Assembly (NCBI GenBank): GCA_947502645.1
Contig: CANNAD010000001.1
Coordinates: 930,001 to 994,000 of the forward strand
Source: an uncultured Micrococcaceae bacterium
GTDB taxonomy: Bacteria > Actinomycetota > Actinomycetes > Actinomycetales > Micrococcaceae
Length of the DNA stretch: 64,000 nucleotides
Direction: 5' to 3'
Shown here piece by piece: positions 27,266-35,644 of this stretch. Positions within the stretch are counted from its first letter, which is position 1. Each line of letters begins with the position of its first letter. The notes beneath the pieces were generated by a model. That model worked only from the letters and a program-made list of their open reading frames with translations, did not search any database and was not told the DNA's origin. The position numbers were made by a program, and so were the translations under genes.

Positions 27266-27964
27266 ATGAGCGAAGCAGGAAACCCGGGACGGGTACTGAT
27301 CACCGGCGGAGGATCAGGTCTGGGAGCCGCCGTCGTGCAAGCCGTGATCGCAGCAGGAGGAACACCGTTCGTGCTGGATCGGGACGTCAGCTCCGTCTCC
27401 GGGGCCAAATGCCTCGAAGTGGACGTGGCTAACAGGGCCGCCGTCGAAACGGCAGTCAAATCTGCCGCGGAAACGATGGACGGGCTCGACGCCGTCGTCG
27501 CCGCGGCCGGCATAGACCGTTGCGGGCGGCTCGATGAAGTGCCCGCAGAGGAGTGGGAAAAGGTGCTCGGCGTCAACCTTTTCGGCACCGTCTCGACGGT
27601 CCGTGCCGCGCTGCCCTACCTCATGGAAAGCCACGGACGGGTGGTCACGATCGCGTCCACCTTGGGCATCCGCGCTGTTGGCGACGCGACGGCCTACTGT
27701 GCCTCGAAATTCGGGATCGTCGGGTTCAGTCACTCACTGGCCGCAGAAACGGCAGGCCAGATCGGAGTGACCACGATGATCCCCGGCGGCATGAACACCC
27801 GCTTCTTCGACGACCGTACCGAGCAGTACAAACCTCAGGACGACTCACAACTGAACAGCCCCGACCGGGTGGCAGACGCAATCCTCTTTGCTCTCAACCA
27901 GCCGGCAGGGTGTGAGATCCGCGAAATGCTCATCGCCCATGAAGAAGAAGGCTCGTGGCCATGA
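27266..27964 (+). CDS. Classical short-chain dehydrogenase/reductase
   Basis: A 232-residue NAD(P)-dependent oxidoreductase: GGGSGLGAAVV cofactor loop (TGGGSGLG), AAAGIDRCG, SxT in IASTLGIRA, catalytic YCASK (Y and K) and PGGMNTRFF. It is a classical SDR, not the longer extended SDR epimerase HldD, so it more likely oxidises or reduces a hydroxyl of a sugar intermediate. ATG 27266 follows GAAGGGAG, 45 nt after hldE copy 1. Its 3' end overlaps the convergent GT9 gene by 35 nt. Confidence 0.86.
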   Translation: MSEAGNPGRVLITGGGSGLGAAVVQAVIAAGGTPFVLDRDVSSVSGAKCLEVDVANRAAVETAVKSAAETMDGLDAVVAAAGIDRCGRLDEVPAEEWEKVLGVNLFGTVSTVRAALPYLMESHGRVVTIASTLGIRAVGDATAYCASKFGIVGFSHSLAAETAGQIGVTTMIPGGMNTRFFDDRTEQYKPQDDSQLNSPDRVADAILFALNQPAGCEIREMLIAHEEEGSWP

Positions 27965-29126
27965 GTTCGTTGACGTCCGCATAGACATCCTCGGGCTGGA
28001 TCGCCGCCACCAGCGAATCATCGTGTTCGCAGCGTTCGGCGGTCCAGCCAACCTGTGTCACGTCCCGCCCGCAAACCTGGCAGTTGGTCACCCAGGACAT
28101 GCGGATGCGGTGCAGCATCCGCCCGATCGCGCCGGCGTTGATGACGTTGCCCACCCAGTAAATTCCCACCGTAGGCGTGCCCACTGCCTGGGCGAGATGG
28201 CGCGGCCCGCTGTCATTTCCCACCATGACCGTCGCAGCGTTCAATACGCCCACCAGCTCGCTGAGCGAGAGTTCGCCTGCCACCGAGCGGACGTCGTCGT
28301 GATCAGCCAGACGGACGATTTCCCCGGCAGCTTCGACGTCGGATCCGTCCCCGACAACCACCACCCGGCGGCCGTCCTCCACCGCGCGTCGTGCAACGTC
28401 AGCGAACGACGACGCCGGCCACCTCCGGCGCGGATCCGTGGCACCAGGGTGGATGACCAGCAATTCTCGGTCATTCGGCAGCCAGCGACGGGCGTCCTCG
28501 CGTTCCTGGGCTGTGACCTCTATACGGGGTTCGAGCGTCTGCGGGCTGGCACCGGCGAGCCCGGCAACTTCGAGAAACCGGAACACCTCATGCTGACTGT
28601 AGATATACGGCAGGGTGCGGTCGAGCGGCTCGGCGTCAGGCGTGCGGGTGCCCACCGTGTGCGGGGCCTTGAGACGCAACAGAAAAGGGTTCGAATACCG
28701 CCCGCCGCCGTGAACCTGCACCGCCAGATCGAAAGTACCTGCGAGGCGGTCAAAAAAGCCGTCCACCTCAGCCGCGTCCCTGTGCGCATCACCGGTGGTG
28801 CCTTCGCGGACACCTTCCGCGAACGGCAGGACTTCCACCGCAGCAACATTTCCCGGACGCCCATCAAACAACGCCCTGTGAGCGGGCGTCCCGAGGAGCG
28901 TGATCTTCGCCTCCGGATACGCCGCAGCGAGGGCATCAATCGCAGGCATCGCAAACAGCAGATCACCCAGACCGCCGCCACGCAGAACCGCAATCTTGCG
29001 GACGCCCTCGAACGTCCCCAAAACCGGCCCAACACCGCTGGCGACCGGCCTGCTCCCACCGAAAGCCGCCGTCGTCGTCGGCTGTTCGATCTGGGGTTCG
29101 GGGTGCTGCCCTGACTGCTGCTGCAC
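27930..29126 (-). CDS. Glycosyltransferase family 9, reverse orientation
   Basis: A 398-residue heptosyltransferase-like GT-B protein with a polar N-terminal extension (about 1-40), then KIAVLRGGGLGDLLFAMPAI, LLVIHPGATDPRRRWP and GNDSGPRHLAQAVGTPTVGIYW. GTG 29126 with AAGGAGG upstream. It is the only cluster gene on the minus strand and interrupts the plus-strand run; its C-terminus overlaps the SDR gene tail-to-tail. A Cys-rich C-terminal NCQVCGRDVT segment is notable. Confidence 0.9.
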   Translation of the reverse strand: MQQQSGQHPEPQIEQPTTTAAFGGSRPVASGVGPVLGTFEGVRKIAVLRGGGLGDLLFAMPAIDALAAAYPEAKITLLGTPAHRALFDGRPGNVAAVEVLPFAEGVREGTTGDAHRDAAEVDGFFDRLAGTFDLAVQVHGGGRYSNPFLLRLKAPHTVGTRTPDAEPLDRTLPYIYSQHEVFRFLEVAGLAGASPQTLEPRIEVTAQEREDARRWLPNDRELLVIHPGATDPRRRWPASSFADVARRAVEDGRRVVVVGDGSDVEAAGEIVRLADHDDVRSVAGELSLSELVGVLNAATVMVGNDSGPRHLAQAVGTPTVGIYWVGNVINAGAIGRMLHRIRMSWVTNCQVCGRDVTQVGWTAERCEHDDSLVAAIQPEDVYADVNELMATSLLLHGR

Positions 29127-29308
29127 GCGGCCTCCTTGCCTCTACGTCATTCCTCATCTCTGACCATAAGGGCACTTATGGCTCTGATCCAGTCCGCGAA
29201 TCAATTGGCCCAGCGATGTGTAAAAGACGCTGAGGGTGGGTACAGAACCAGCAACGGACCTGCAGCGCCGCTATAAAGAGCGGCCCACACGACCGGAGGA
29301 GCGCGAAT

Positions 29309-30733
29309 ATGGACAATGCCAGCATCGAAATTACGCCCGAGGAAACCACCTTCACCGTCCTCGACCCGCGCGACGGCAGCGAAGTGGCGACCGTGCAGTC
29401 AGCCAGCCGGGAACAGGTGTCCATCGCACTCTCCCTCGCCCGCTCCGTGCAGGGCGAATGGGCGGCAACCGACCCCGCCAGCCGAGGCACAATGCTGCGC
29501 GACGCCGCTGACCGGCTCCGGAAGAACGCAGACCGGCTTGCGGAACTGAACACCCGCGAAACCGGGAAACCCAAAGACGAAGCACTCGGCGGGATCATGG
29601 CAGGGGTAGCAACACTGGAGCAATACGCCGAACTGGGGCCCACCCATCGCGGTCACAGCCTCCGCGGCTCCGTAATGGCGGCGGACTACACGATTAGCGA
29701 ACCGCGCGGAGTTGCCGTACTCCTCACTCCCTGGAACGACCCCGTGGCCGTCGCCTCAGGGCTGATCGGGGCCGCCCTGGTCACCGGCAACACCGTGGTC
29801 CACAAACCCAGCGAACGGTGCCCCACCCTCGGATCCGCCCTCGGTGAGATCCTCTCGCCAGCGTTTCCCGACGGCGTCTTCACTACCCTCACCGGCGGTC
29901 CGGAAGTTGGCACCATGCTGACCATGGAGGACGGCGTCGATGTCTTCGCCCACGTGGGCTCGAGCGCCACCGGAGGACGGATTGCGCGTGCAGCTGTTCT
30001 GGGCGGCGCCTACGTGATCCGGGAAAACGGCGGAAACGACCCTCTGTTGGTGGACGACGACGTGGACCCAGCCTGGGCCGCAGCGCAAGCCGCCCTCGGT
30101 TCCTTCGCCAACAGCGGCCAGATCTGCACCTCAGTGGAGCGTATATACGTTCACCGGAATATAGCGGAATCCTTCTGCAACGCCCTCGTTGAGGAAGCCC
30201 GCCAGCGTAACCGCGACGGCATAGCCCCACTCGTCGACACCAGGCTCCGCGACTCCGTTCACGAACAGGTAGAGCACGCAGTGCAGGCGGGCGCCCGGCT
30301 GCTTGAAGGAGGCGCCGTGCCGGACGGACGCGGCGCGCACTACCCGGCCACCGTCCTCGCCGACTGCACCTCCAGCATGGAGATCATGACAGAAGAAACC
30401 TTCGGGCCAGTGGCTCCAGTGACCGTCGTCGACAGCTTCGAGGAAGGGCTCGAGCTCGCCGTCGCAGGACGATACGGCCTTGCCGCAACAGTCCTCACCG
30501 CCGGCATCGAACACGCGCACAAGGCCGTCGCCGCACTGCCGGCCGGAACCGTCAAAATCAACGCCGTCTTTGGCGGCGCACCCGGTGGAGCAGCACAACC
30601 CCGCAAGGACAGCGGCCACGGATTCGGTTACGGGCCCGAACTGCTCGACGAGTTCACGCGCGTCAAAGTGGTCCACGTCGGTATCCCCGAAACCCCATCC
30701 GGCCGCCGCGTGGATTCTGGAGAGCAGCCGTGA
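29309..30733 (+). CDS. Aldehyde dehydrogenase
   Basis: A 474-residue NAD(P)-dependent dehydrogenase: LTPWNDPVAVASGLIGAAL, cofactor loop VHKPSERCP, GSSATGG, ENGGNDPLLV and the nucleophile in FANSGQICTSVERI, plus EETFGPVAPV near the C-terminus. GGAGG lies 9 nt before the ATG. It is GTGA-coupled to hldE copy 2, so an aldehyde or lactaldehyde-type sugar intermediate is plausible. The 182-nt gap upstream is a divergent promoter region with the GT9 gene. Confidence 0.91.
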   Translation: MDNASIEITPEETTFTVLDPRDGSEVATVQSASREQVSIALSLARSVQGEWAATDPASRGTMLRDAADRLRKNADRLAELNTRETGKPKDEALGGIMAGVATLEQYAELGPTHRGHSLRGSVMAADYTISEPRGVAVLLTPWNDPVAVASGLIGAALVTGNTVVHKPSERCPTLGSALGEILSPAFPDGVFTTLTGGPEVGTMLTMEDGVDVFAHVGSSATGGRIARAAVLGGAYVIRENGGNDPLLVDDDVDPAWAAAQAALGSFANSGQICTSVERIYVHRNIAESFCNALVEEARQRNRDGIAPLVDTRLRDSVHEQVEHAVQAGARLLEGGAVPDGRGAHYPATVLADCTSSMEIMTEETFGPVAPVTVVDSFEEGLELAVAGRYGLAATVLTAGIEHAHKAVAALPAGTVKINAVFGGAPGGAAQPRKDSGHGFGYGPELLDEFTRVKVVHVGIPETPSGRRVDSGEQP

Positions 30734-32241
30734 AATCTCTCGAAAACGTACGCGGCCTGGCCGACTGGATCCCCGGACGCCTCGCCGACATTGCGCCCAC
30801 CATCACCGTCGTCGGCGACGTCATGCTCGACGGATGGTGGAACGGGACCATCGAACGGCTCTGTCGTGAAGCCCCGGCCCCCGTCGTCGAACTCACCGAG
30901 CAGACCTACGCGCCAGGCGGCGCAGCGAACACCGCCATGAATCTCGCGGCACTGGGTGCGCGAGTCCGGATTGCCGGCCTGATCGGAGCAGACGACGCCG
31001 GAACGCAGTTACGCGAACTCCTCACCGCCGCAGGCGTGGACACCACCCACCTCATCCAGCACCCCGGAGCAAGCACCACCACCAAGAACCGGGTCCTCAG
31101 CGGAGATCAGATGATGCTCCGGCTGGACAGTGCGGCAGCCAAACCAACGGCCGAGGCGCTCCAGGCACTCGCCCAAGCCGTGCCCGCCGCGCTCTCCGAC
31201 AGCGCCGCCGTCGTCATCTGCGATTACAGTTCCGGCGGCCTCACCGGAGCGGTGCGCGAAGCACTTCTGGCGGAATCTCCACACGGCGTCATCGTTGACG
31301 CGCACGACCCCGCTCCCTGGGCCGCACTGAAGCCGGACGTCGCCACGCCCAACGCCGCCGAGGCCGCACAACTGCTCGGCCTCAAATGGGACACTTCCAC
31401 CAGCCGCGTAGCGCAAGTGCAGGAACATACTGATCAGCTCCTGGAACTTACCGGCGCCCGCGCCGTCGTCGTGACCCTGGACTGCGACGGCACCGTGCTC
31501 CTCACACCCGGAGACAGAGGCCACCGCACCTGGGCGCAGCCCGCCACCGAAAAGCAGGCCTCCGGTGCCGGCGACACCTTCGTGGCGTGCCTGACCCTGG
31601 CCCACGCCGCAGGATTGCCGCTGGCCACCGCTCAGGACCTCGCCCAGACCGCAGCTGACGTCGTCGTGCGCCGCAAGGGAACATCCGTATGTTCCACCGC
31701 GGATCTCGCCAAATACCTGGGGCATTTCCCGGACACCATGCTCGACGCAACCACCCTGGCGTCACTGATCGACAAGGAACGCGACGCCGGTAAACGCATT
31801 GTGCTGACCAACGGCTGCTTCGACGTCCTTCACCGAGGACACACCCGGTACCTCAACCAGGCCAAGGAGCTCGGCGACATCCTGGTGGTTGCCCTCAACG
31901 ACGACGCCTCAACCCGACGCCTCAAAGGCCCCGACAGGCCCATCAACCCCCTCAACGACAGAGCCGGGGTCATTGCCGCGCTGAGCTGCGTCGACTATGT
32001 GACGTCATTCGGCACCGACAATCCCATCCCGCTCATTGACTCACTGCAACCGGACATCTACGCCAAGGGCGGGGACTACTCCACGGAAATGCTCGACGAA
32101 ACGCAGGCAGTGGAAGCCCACGGTGGCACGGTCAGGATCCTCGACTACGTGGCTGACCACTCCACGACCGCCGTCGTGGAAAAAATCCAGACCCAGACAT
32201 CCGTCCACAACAGCACTGAAAGAGAGGCAGGAGTATCGTGA
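30730..32241 (+). CDS. hldE: Bifunctional heptose 7-P kinase / heptose 1-P adenylyltransferase (HldE-like, copy 2)
   Basis: A 503-residue fusion with PfkB domain (about 20-325: GDVMLDGWWNG, APGGAANTAMNLAALGA, NRVLSGDQMMLRLD, SGAGDTFVACL) and nucleotidyltransferase domain (about 355-490: NGCFDVLHRGHTRYLNQA, GPDRPINPLNDR, YAKGGDYS). It matches classical HldE better than copy 1, for example in GDQQ-type GDQM and GAGDTF. GTG start overlaps the aldehyde dehydrogenase stop. Last full gene of the cluster. Confidence 0.92.
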   Translation: MKSLENVRGLADWIPGRLADIAPTITVVGDVMLDGWWNGTIERLCREAPAPVVELTEQTYAPGGAANTAMNLAALGARVRIAGLIGADDAGTQLRELLTAAGVDTTHLIQHPGASTTTKNRVLSGDQMMLRLDSAAAKPTAEALQALAQAVPAALSDSAAVVICDYSSGGLTGAVREALLAESPHGVIVDAHDPAPWAALKPDVATPNAAEAAQLLGLKWDTSTSRVAQVQEHTDQLLELTGARAVVVTLDCDGTVLLTPGDRGHRTWAQPATEKQASGAGDTFVACLTLAHAAGLPLATAQDLAQTAADVVVRRKGTSVCSTADLAKYLGHFPDTMLDATTLASLIDKERDAGKRIVLTNGCFDVLHRGHTRYLNQAKELGDILVVALNDDASTRRLKGPDRPINPLNDRAGVIAALSCVDYVTSFGTDNPIPLIDSLQPDIYAKGGDYSTEMLDETQAVEAHGGTVRILDYVADHSTTAVVEKIQTQTSVHNSTEREAGVS

Positions 32242-32297
32242 CGAAGAGGTGGTCCGGGGAATGGGGACGCACAACGGAAGCTGCTGCTCCGAATTGA
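32238..32297 (+). CDS. 19-codon ORF coupled to hldE copy 2 (possible truncated gene start)
   Basis: GTG at 32238 overlaps the hldE stop as GTGA and has AGGAG 5 nt upstream, the same coupling used throughout the cluster, but the frame stops after 19 codons (VTKRWSGEWGRTTEAAAPN). It may be the 5' remnant of a deleted cluster gene or a tiny peptide; nothing recognisable in it. Confidence 0.4.
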   Translation: MTKRWSGEWGRTTEAAAPN

Positions 32298-32299
32298 CC

Positions 32300-32812
32300 T
32301 CATATCCCATCCCTGCCCAATAATTCCCGCAGCGTACCCCTGCCCAGATAGGGTTGGCCAGCCAGAAACGACAGCTCAGAGCTAGACGGGCCGAGGCTGT
32401 CCTGCCCCACTACCCAATACATCTGGACCGCCGTGAAATTTCGGGGACCGAAACGCCGGACTACCTCCCCCAGCTGAACGAGGTTTTCATCACTCACTGC
32501 GGAAACCAGGGCATCGAAAGGCCCGCCCCGCACGGTCTGGCCCACAGTAACGAGCTCCTTCAGCTGGCCCTGAACGGCCCCCCACTGCTGCCGCAACTGA
32601 ACGGTGTCCTGCCCGAAAAAGACCAGCTCCGGCAGACCATAATCCGTCAGGCCGACTGTATAAACACAGGGAAACCGCCACCCGGAGTCGTCAATCCACA
32701 AGGAAAATCCGTCGCTCGACGTCGGCCCGTCCCACGTTCCACAGCCCTCGCCGGGCCATTCCAGGACCGGCGGATCATCAACGTTGGGTGGACAAAATGC
32801 AAGGTCCGTCAT
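32300..32812 (-). CDS. DUF4262 domain protein
   Basis: A 170-residue soluble protein with DUF4262-like features: GWRFPCVYTVGLTDYGLPEL followed by AVQMYWVVGQD and a conserved FLAGQPYLG ending. Function unknown. AAGGAG lies 4 nt before the ATG. Convergent to the heptose cluster, whose last ORF ends 2 nt away. Confidence 0.82.
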   Translation of the reverse strand: MTDLAFCPPNVDDPPVLEWPGEGCGTWDGPTSSDGFSLWIDDSGWRFPCVYTVGLTDYGLPELVFFGQDTVQLRQQWGAVQGQLKELVTVGQTVRGGPFDALVSAVSDENLVQLGEVVRRFGPRNFTAVQMYWVVGQDSLGPSSSELSFLAGQPYLGRGTLRELLGRDGI

Positions 32813-32944
32813 GGGGCTCCTTCTCGGGCGGTGTCGGCGCGAAAATCAACCCTCGCATCCGGGTCTGACATTTTCCGACGTCATCAACGCCTCCGGGATA
32901 TTGTGGCTGCAAGAGCAACCGCCAATACACAGGAGTGAACCTTC

Positions 32945-33757
32945 GTGAACTTCCCCGCGTTCGAAACCCTCGCCGTCGAGCAGCAGGGCAACGCCCTGCT
33001 CGTCACGATCAACAGGCCCAAGGCCATGAATGCGCTTGCGCTGCAGGTGGTAGAAGACCTGCACGCCCTGCTGGACACGGTGACGGAGCACGCCAGGCCC
33101 GACGGCGGCTGGCCCGTGCGCGGAATTATCCTCACCGGAGCCGGCGGAAAGGCGTTTGTTGCAGGGGCCGATATTCGGGAGATGTCCGCGATGGGACCGG
33201 ATGCCGCCGCAGCGTACAGTGCACGCACGCACGAGCTCACCCTCCGTCTGGAATCCCTGCCGATTCCCGTGATTGCCGCCGTCGACGGCTTCGCTCTGGG
33301 CGGCGGCTGCGAGCTGGCTATGGCCTGTGACTTCATCTACGCCACGGAAGCCGCGTCCTTTGGGCAGCCCGAAGTCAACCTGGGTCTGGTGCCGGGATTC
33401 GGCGGAAGCGTGCGGCTGCAGCAACTCGTTGGTCCCGCCCGGGCGAAAGAACTGATCTATACCGGGCGCCGGATTCGTACCGCTGAGGCGGAGCGGATCG
33501 GACTCGTTCACACCGTCTTTCCCACCGCAACAGAAATGTACGACGCCGCCCGCTCCACCATTGAGGACGTCGCCGCAAAGTCGCCGGTCGCCGTCGCCAA
33601 TGCCAAATCGACCATCAACGCGGCACTTGGGCTCCCCACGGCAGACGGCCTCGCTGCCGAGAATCGGTCCTTCAGCCAGGCCTTCGGCACGGAGGACATG
33701 CAGGAAGGCGTGCGCGCGTTCCTGGCCAAGGAAACGCCGTCGTTCCCGGGTAAGTAG
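32945..33757 (+). CDS. Enoyl-CoA hydratase/isomerase family protein
   Basis: A 270-residue crotonase: VTINRPKAMNAL, oxyanion-hole segments AGGKAFVAGADIREM and DGFALGGGCELAMACDF, then FGQPEVNLGLVPGFGGSVRLQ containing the catalytic Glu position of hydratases. Catalyses hydration of trans-2-enoyl-CoA in fatty-acid or amino-acid breakdown. GTG start with GGAG upstream. Monocistronic by its flanks. Confidence 0.91.
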   Translation: MNFPAFETLAVEQQGNALLVTINRPKAMNALALQVVEDLHALLDTVTEHARPDGGWPVRGIILTGAGGKAFVAGADIREMSAMGPDAAAAYSARTHELTLRLESLPIPVIAAVDGFALGGGCELAMACDFIYATEAASFGQPEVNLGLVPGFGGSVRLQQLVGPARAKELIYTGRRIRTAEAERIGLVHTVFPTATEMYDAARSTIEDVAAKSPVAVANAKSTINAALGLPTADGLAAENRSFSQAFGTEDMQEGVRAFLAKETPSFPGK

Positions 33758-33941
33758 CGTCGCCCTCCCACGCCGCTCTCCCTCCGCGCACCCGTCTCCC
33801 TCCCCGCGCCGCTCAGGCTAGGCCAACTACTGACCAATGGGCACGGGCCGACGGCGGCGAGGGAGCCGGTCAGCACCTCAAGTTATCCACAGTTGGCTGT
33901 GGATAAAGGACATTCTGTCTGTGAATCAGCAGAATCGGACT

Positions 33942-34865
33942 ATGACGACCGCTTCCCGGCTCCCGCAGCCCTTCGATGCCCAATCCTTTTCCGTAGCAGA
34001 GGCACTTCAGTCGGGTGTGACGCGGCAAAGGCTGCGTGCTGCCGACCTCCGAGCGCCGACCCGTGGAGTACGAATTCATGCGGCAACAGCTGAAGATCTG
34101 ATCGCGCGGTGTGAGGCATACGTTCGCGTCCTGCCCGACGTCGTCGTCAGCCACTCCACCGCGGCCCGCCTCTGGTCGATTTGCCTGCCGTTCCGGTTCC
34201 AGGAGGAAAATGTCATTCATCTGACTCGTCAGCCGCCCCGTCGCGGGCCCCGGCGTCGGGGCGTTGTGGGCCACGTGCTGCGAATGGAAGACGACGACAT
34301 CCACCACGGGCATTTCGTCAACGCGACGACGGCAGTGCGAACGTGGTTCGACCTGGCGTCGCAGCTCAGCCTCGATGAACTCGTGATGGCGGGCGATCAT
34401 CTCGTGCGCCGGCAGGATCCGGACGCGACGGTGGCTGAACTCGAAGCTATGGTCGTGAAAATGGGCGGCATGCCTCAGGCGGCACGGGCTAGATCCGCTC
34501 TTGGCCTGGTGCGGCCCAATACGGATTCACCGAAGGAAACCCAACTCCGGTTGGCGCTGATCCGTGCAGGACTCCCCGAACCGGAAATAAACGTTCCACT
34601 GCGGGATGAACTGGGGCACTACGTGCAGACGCCAGACATGACGCTCCGGGAGCACCGTCTGCTTCTGCAGTACGACGGCGGCCATCACCTGAAGGAGGAG
34701 CAGCGGCGGTGGGATATCAGCAGGGATGAGGATGCGATGGCGTTGGGGTGGCGGGTCATGAAGTTCACGGCCCACGATTTTCGGCACGGGCCGAACAGGA
34801 GGCCGAAAGCTGTGGACCGCGTGGAGTCGGCTCTGCTGGATCGCGGGTGGAGCCGGGCCGCCTGA
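33942..34865 (+). CDS. DUF559-type endonuclease-like protein with N-terminal AbiEi-like helical domain
   Basis: A 307-residue protein. The N-terminal third (SVAEALQSGVTRQRLRAADLRAPTRGVRI) looks like the winged AbiEi-type domain. The C-terminal 120 residues resemble DUF559 / very-short-patch-repair folds: SPKETQLRLALIRAG, TPDMTLREHRLLLQYDGGHH, then RDEDAMALGWRVMKF with PD-(D/E)xK-like acidic residues. CAGAAT with a 6-nt gap before ATG 33942 suggests a leaderless mRNA. Such genes are often single, and no partner antitoxin is seen. Confidence 0.76.
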   Translation: MTTASRLPQPFDAQSFSVAEALQSGVTRQRLRAADLRAPTRGVRIHAATAEDLIARCEAYVRVLPDVVVSHSTAARLWSICLPFRFQEENVIHLTRQPPRRGPRRRGVVGHVLRMEDDDIHHGHFVNATTAVRTWFDLASQLSLDELVMAGDHLVRRQDPDATVAELEAMVVKMGGMPQAARARSALGLVRPNTDSPKETQLRLALIRAGLPEPEINVPLRDELGHYVQTPDMTLREHRLLLQYDGGHHLKEEQRRWDISRDEDAMALGWRVMKFTAHDFRHGPNRRPKAVDRVESALLDRGWSRAA

Positions 34866-34894
34866 GCGCCGCTACAGAGGCAACCACCCACAGA

Positions 34895-34956
34895 GACCAA
34901 TGGTCACTCGTGGTTGGTCCAGCCATCGGCCGGGCAACCACGAGTGACCATTGGTC
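34895..34956. terminator. 22-bp perfect inverted repeat between convergent genes
   Basis: Arms 34895-34916 and 34935-34956 are exact reverse complements around an 18-nt GC-rich loop. It lies 30 nt after the DUF559-type gene and 16 nt before the dps stop, so a bidirectional terminator is the simplest role, though it lacks T-tracts and the stem is longer than normal. Confidence 0.7.
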
Positions 34957-34971
34957 ACTAAGGGGCAGTTG

Positions 34972-35472
34972 CTACTGGGTTTTGCCCTCGCCGTAGGCCT
35001 TGCTTGGCTTGACGACGGTAGCGGTGGGCTCGAGGTTTTCGGCGTTGACCATCCACGCGTACTGTTCCAGTTTCGCGATGAAGCCGTGGAGCAGGTCAGC
35101 GGTTGTGGGGTCTTCCTCGTCCACCTGGTCGTGAACTTCGCGCATGCGCTCGACCGTGCTTTCCAGCATCGCCACCGTGAGTGTTACGGCGTCCTTGGTG
35201 TCGATGAGCCCCTCAGGGAACGGCGGGAGCGAGGTGTTCTTGGCTACGGCCTCGCCGCGGCCATCGGGTACGGCGTGAAGGGCGCGCATGCGCTCTGCCA
35301 TGACATCGGTGAACTCGCGGGCATCGGCGACGATCTCGTCCAGCTGTAGGTGCAGGTCGCGGAAGTTCTTTCCCACAAGGTTCCAGTGCGCCTGCTTACC
35401 CTGAAGGTGCAGTTCGATCAGGTCCACGAGCACAAGCTGCATGTTGTCCGTAAGTGTCTTTGACGCCTTCAT
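34972..35472 (-). CDS. dps: Dps family DNA-binding ferritin
   Basis: A 166-residue mini-ferritin. The ferroxidase site is seen in QGKQAHWNLVG (His) and LHLQLDEIVADAREFTDVMAERM (Asp, Glu). A conserved Trp follows the His. The lysine-containing C-terminal tail (VVKPSKAYGEGKTQ) may contact DNA. Protects DNA from peroxide and stores iron. GGAGG lies 7 nt before the ATG. Confidence 0.94.
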   Translation of the reverse strand: MKASKTLTDNMQLVLVDLIELHLQGKQAHWNLVGKNFRDLHLQLDEIVADAREFTDVMAERMRALHAVPDGRGEAVAKNTSLPPFPEGLIDTKDAVTLTVAMLESTVERMREVHDQVDEEDPTTADLLHGFIAKLEQYAWMVNAENLEPTATVVKPSKAYGEGKTQ

Positions 35473-35644
35473 AAATCCTCCATGTCTGGGAATTGTGCGA
35501 ACACTTCAAATCTAGTCCGACGTCGGATAGTAAGCCAGCGAGGAATTCACCTGAGAGCGTAGCGATGGCCGATTGATCTCAGGTAGGAAGTCTGCTTAGG
35601 GTGGGACTGCAGGCACGATCAAAGACAACTGCGAGGAGAGAAAC

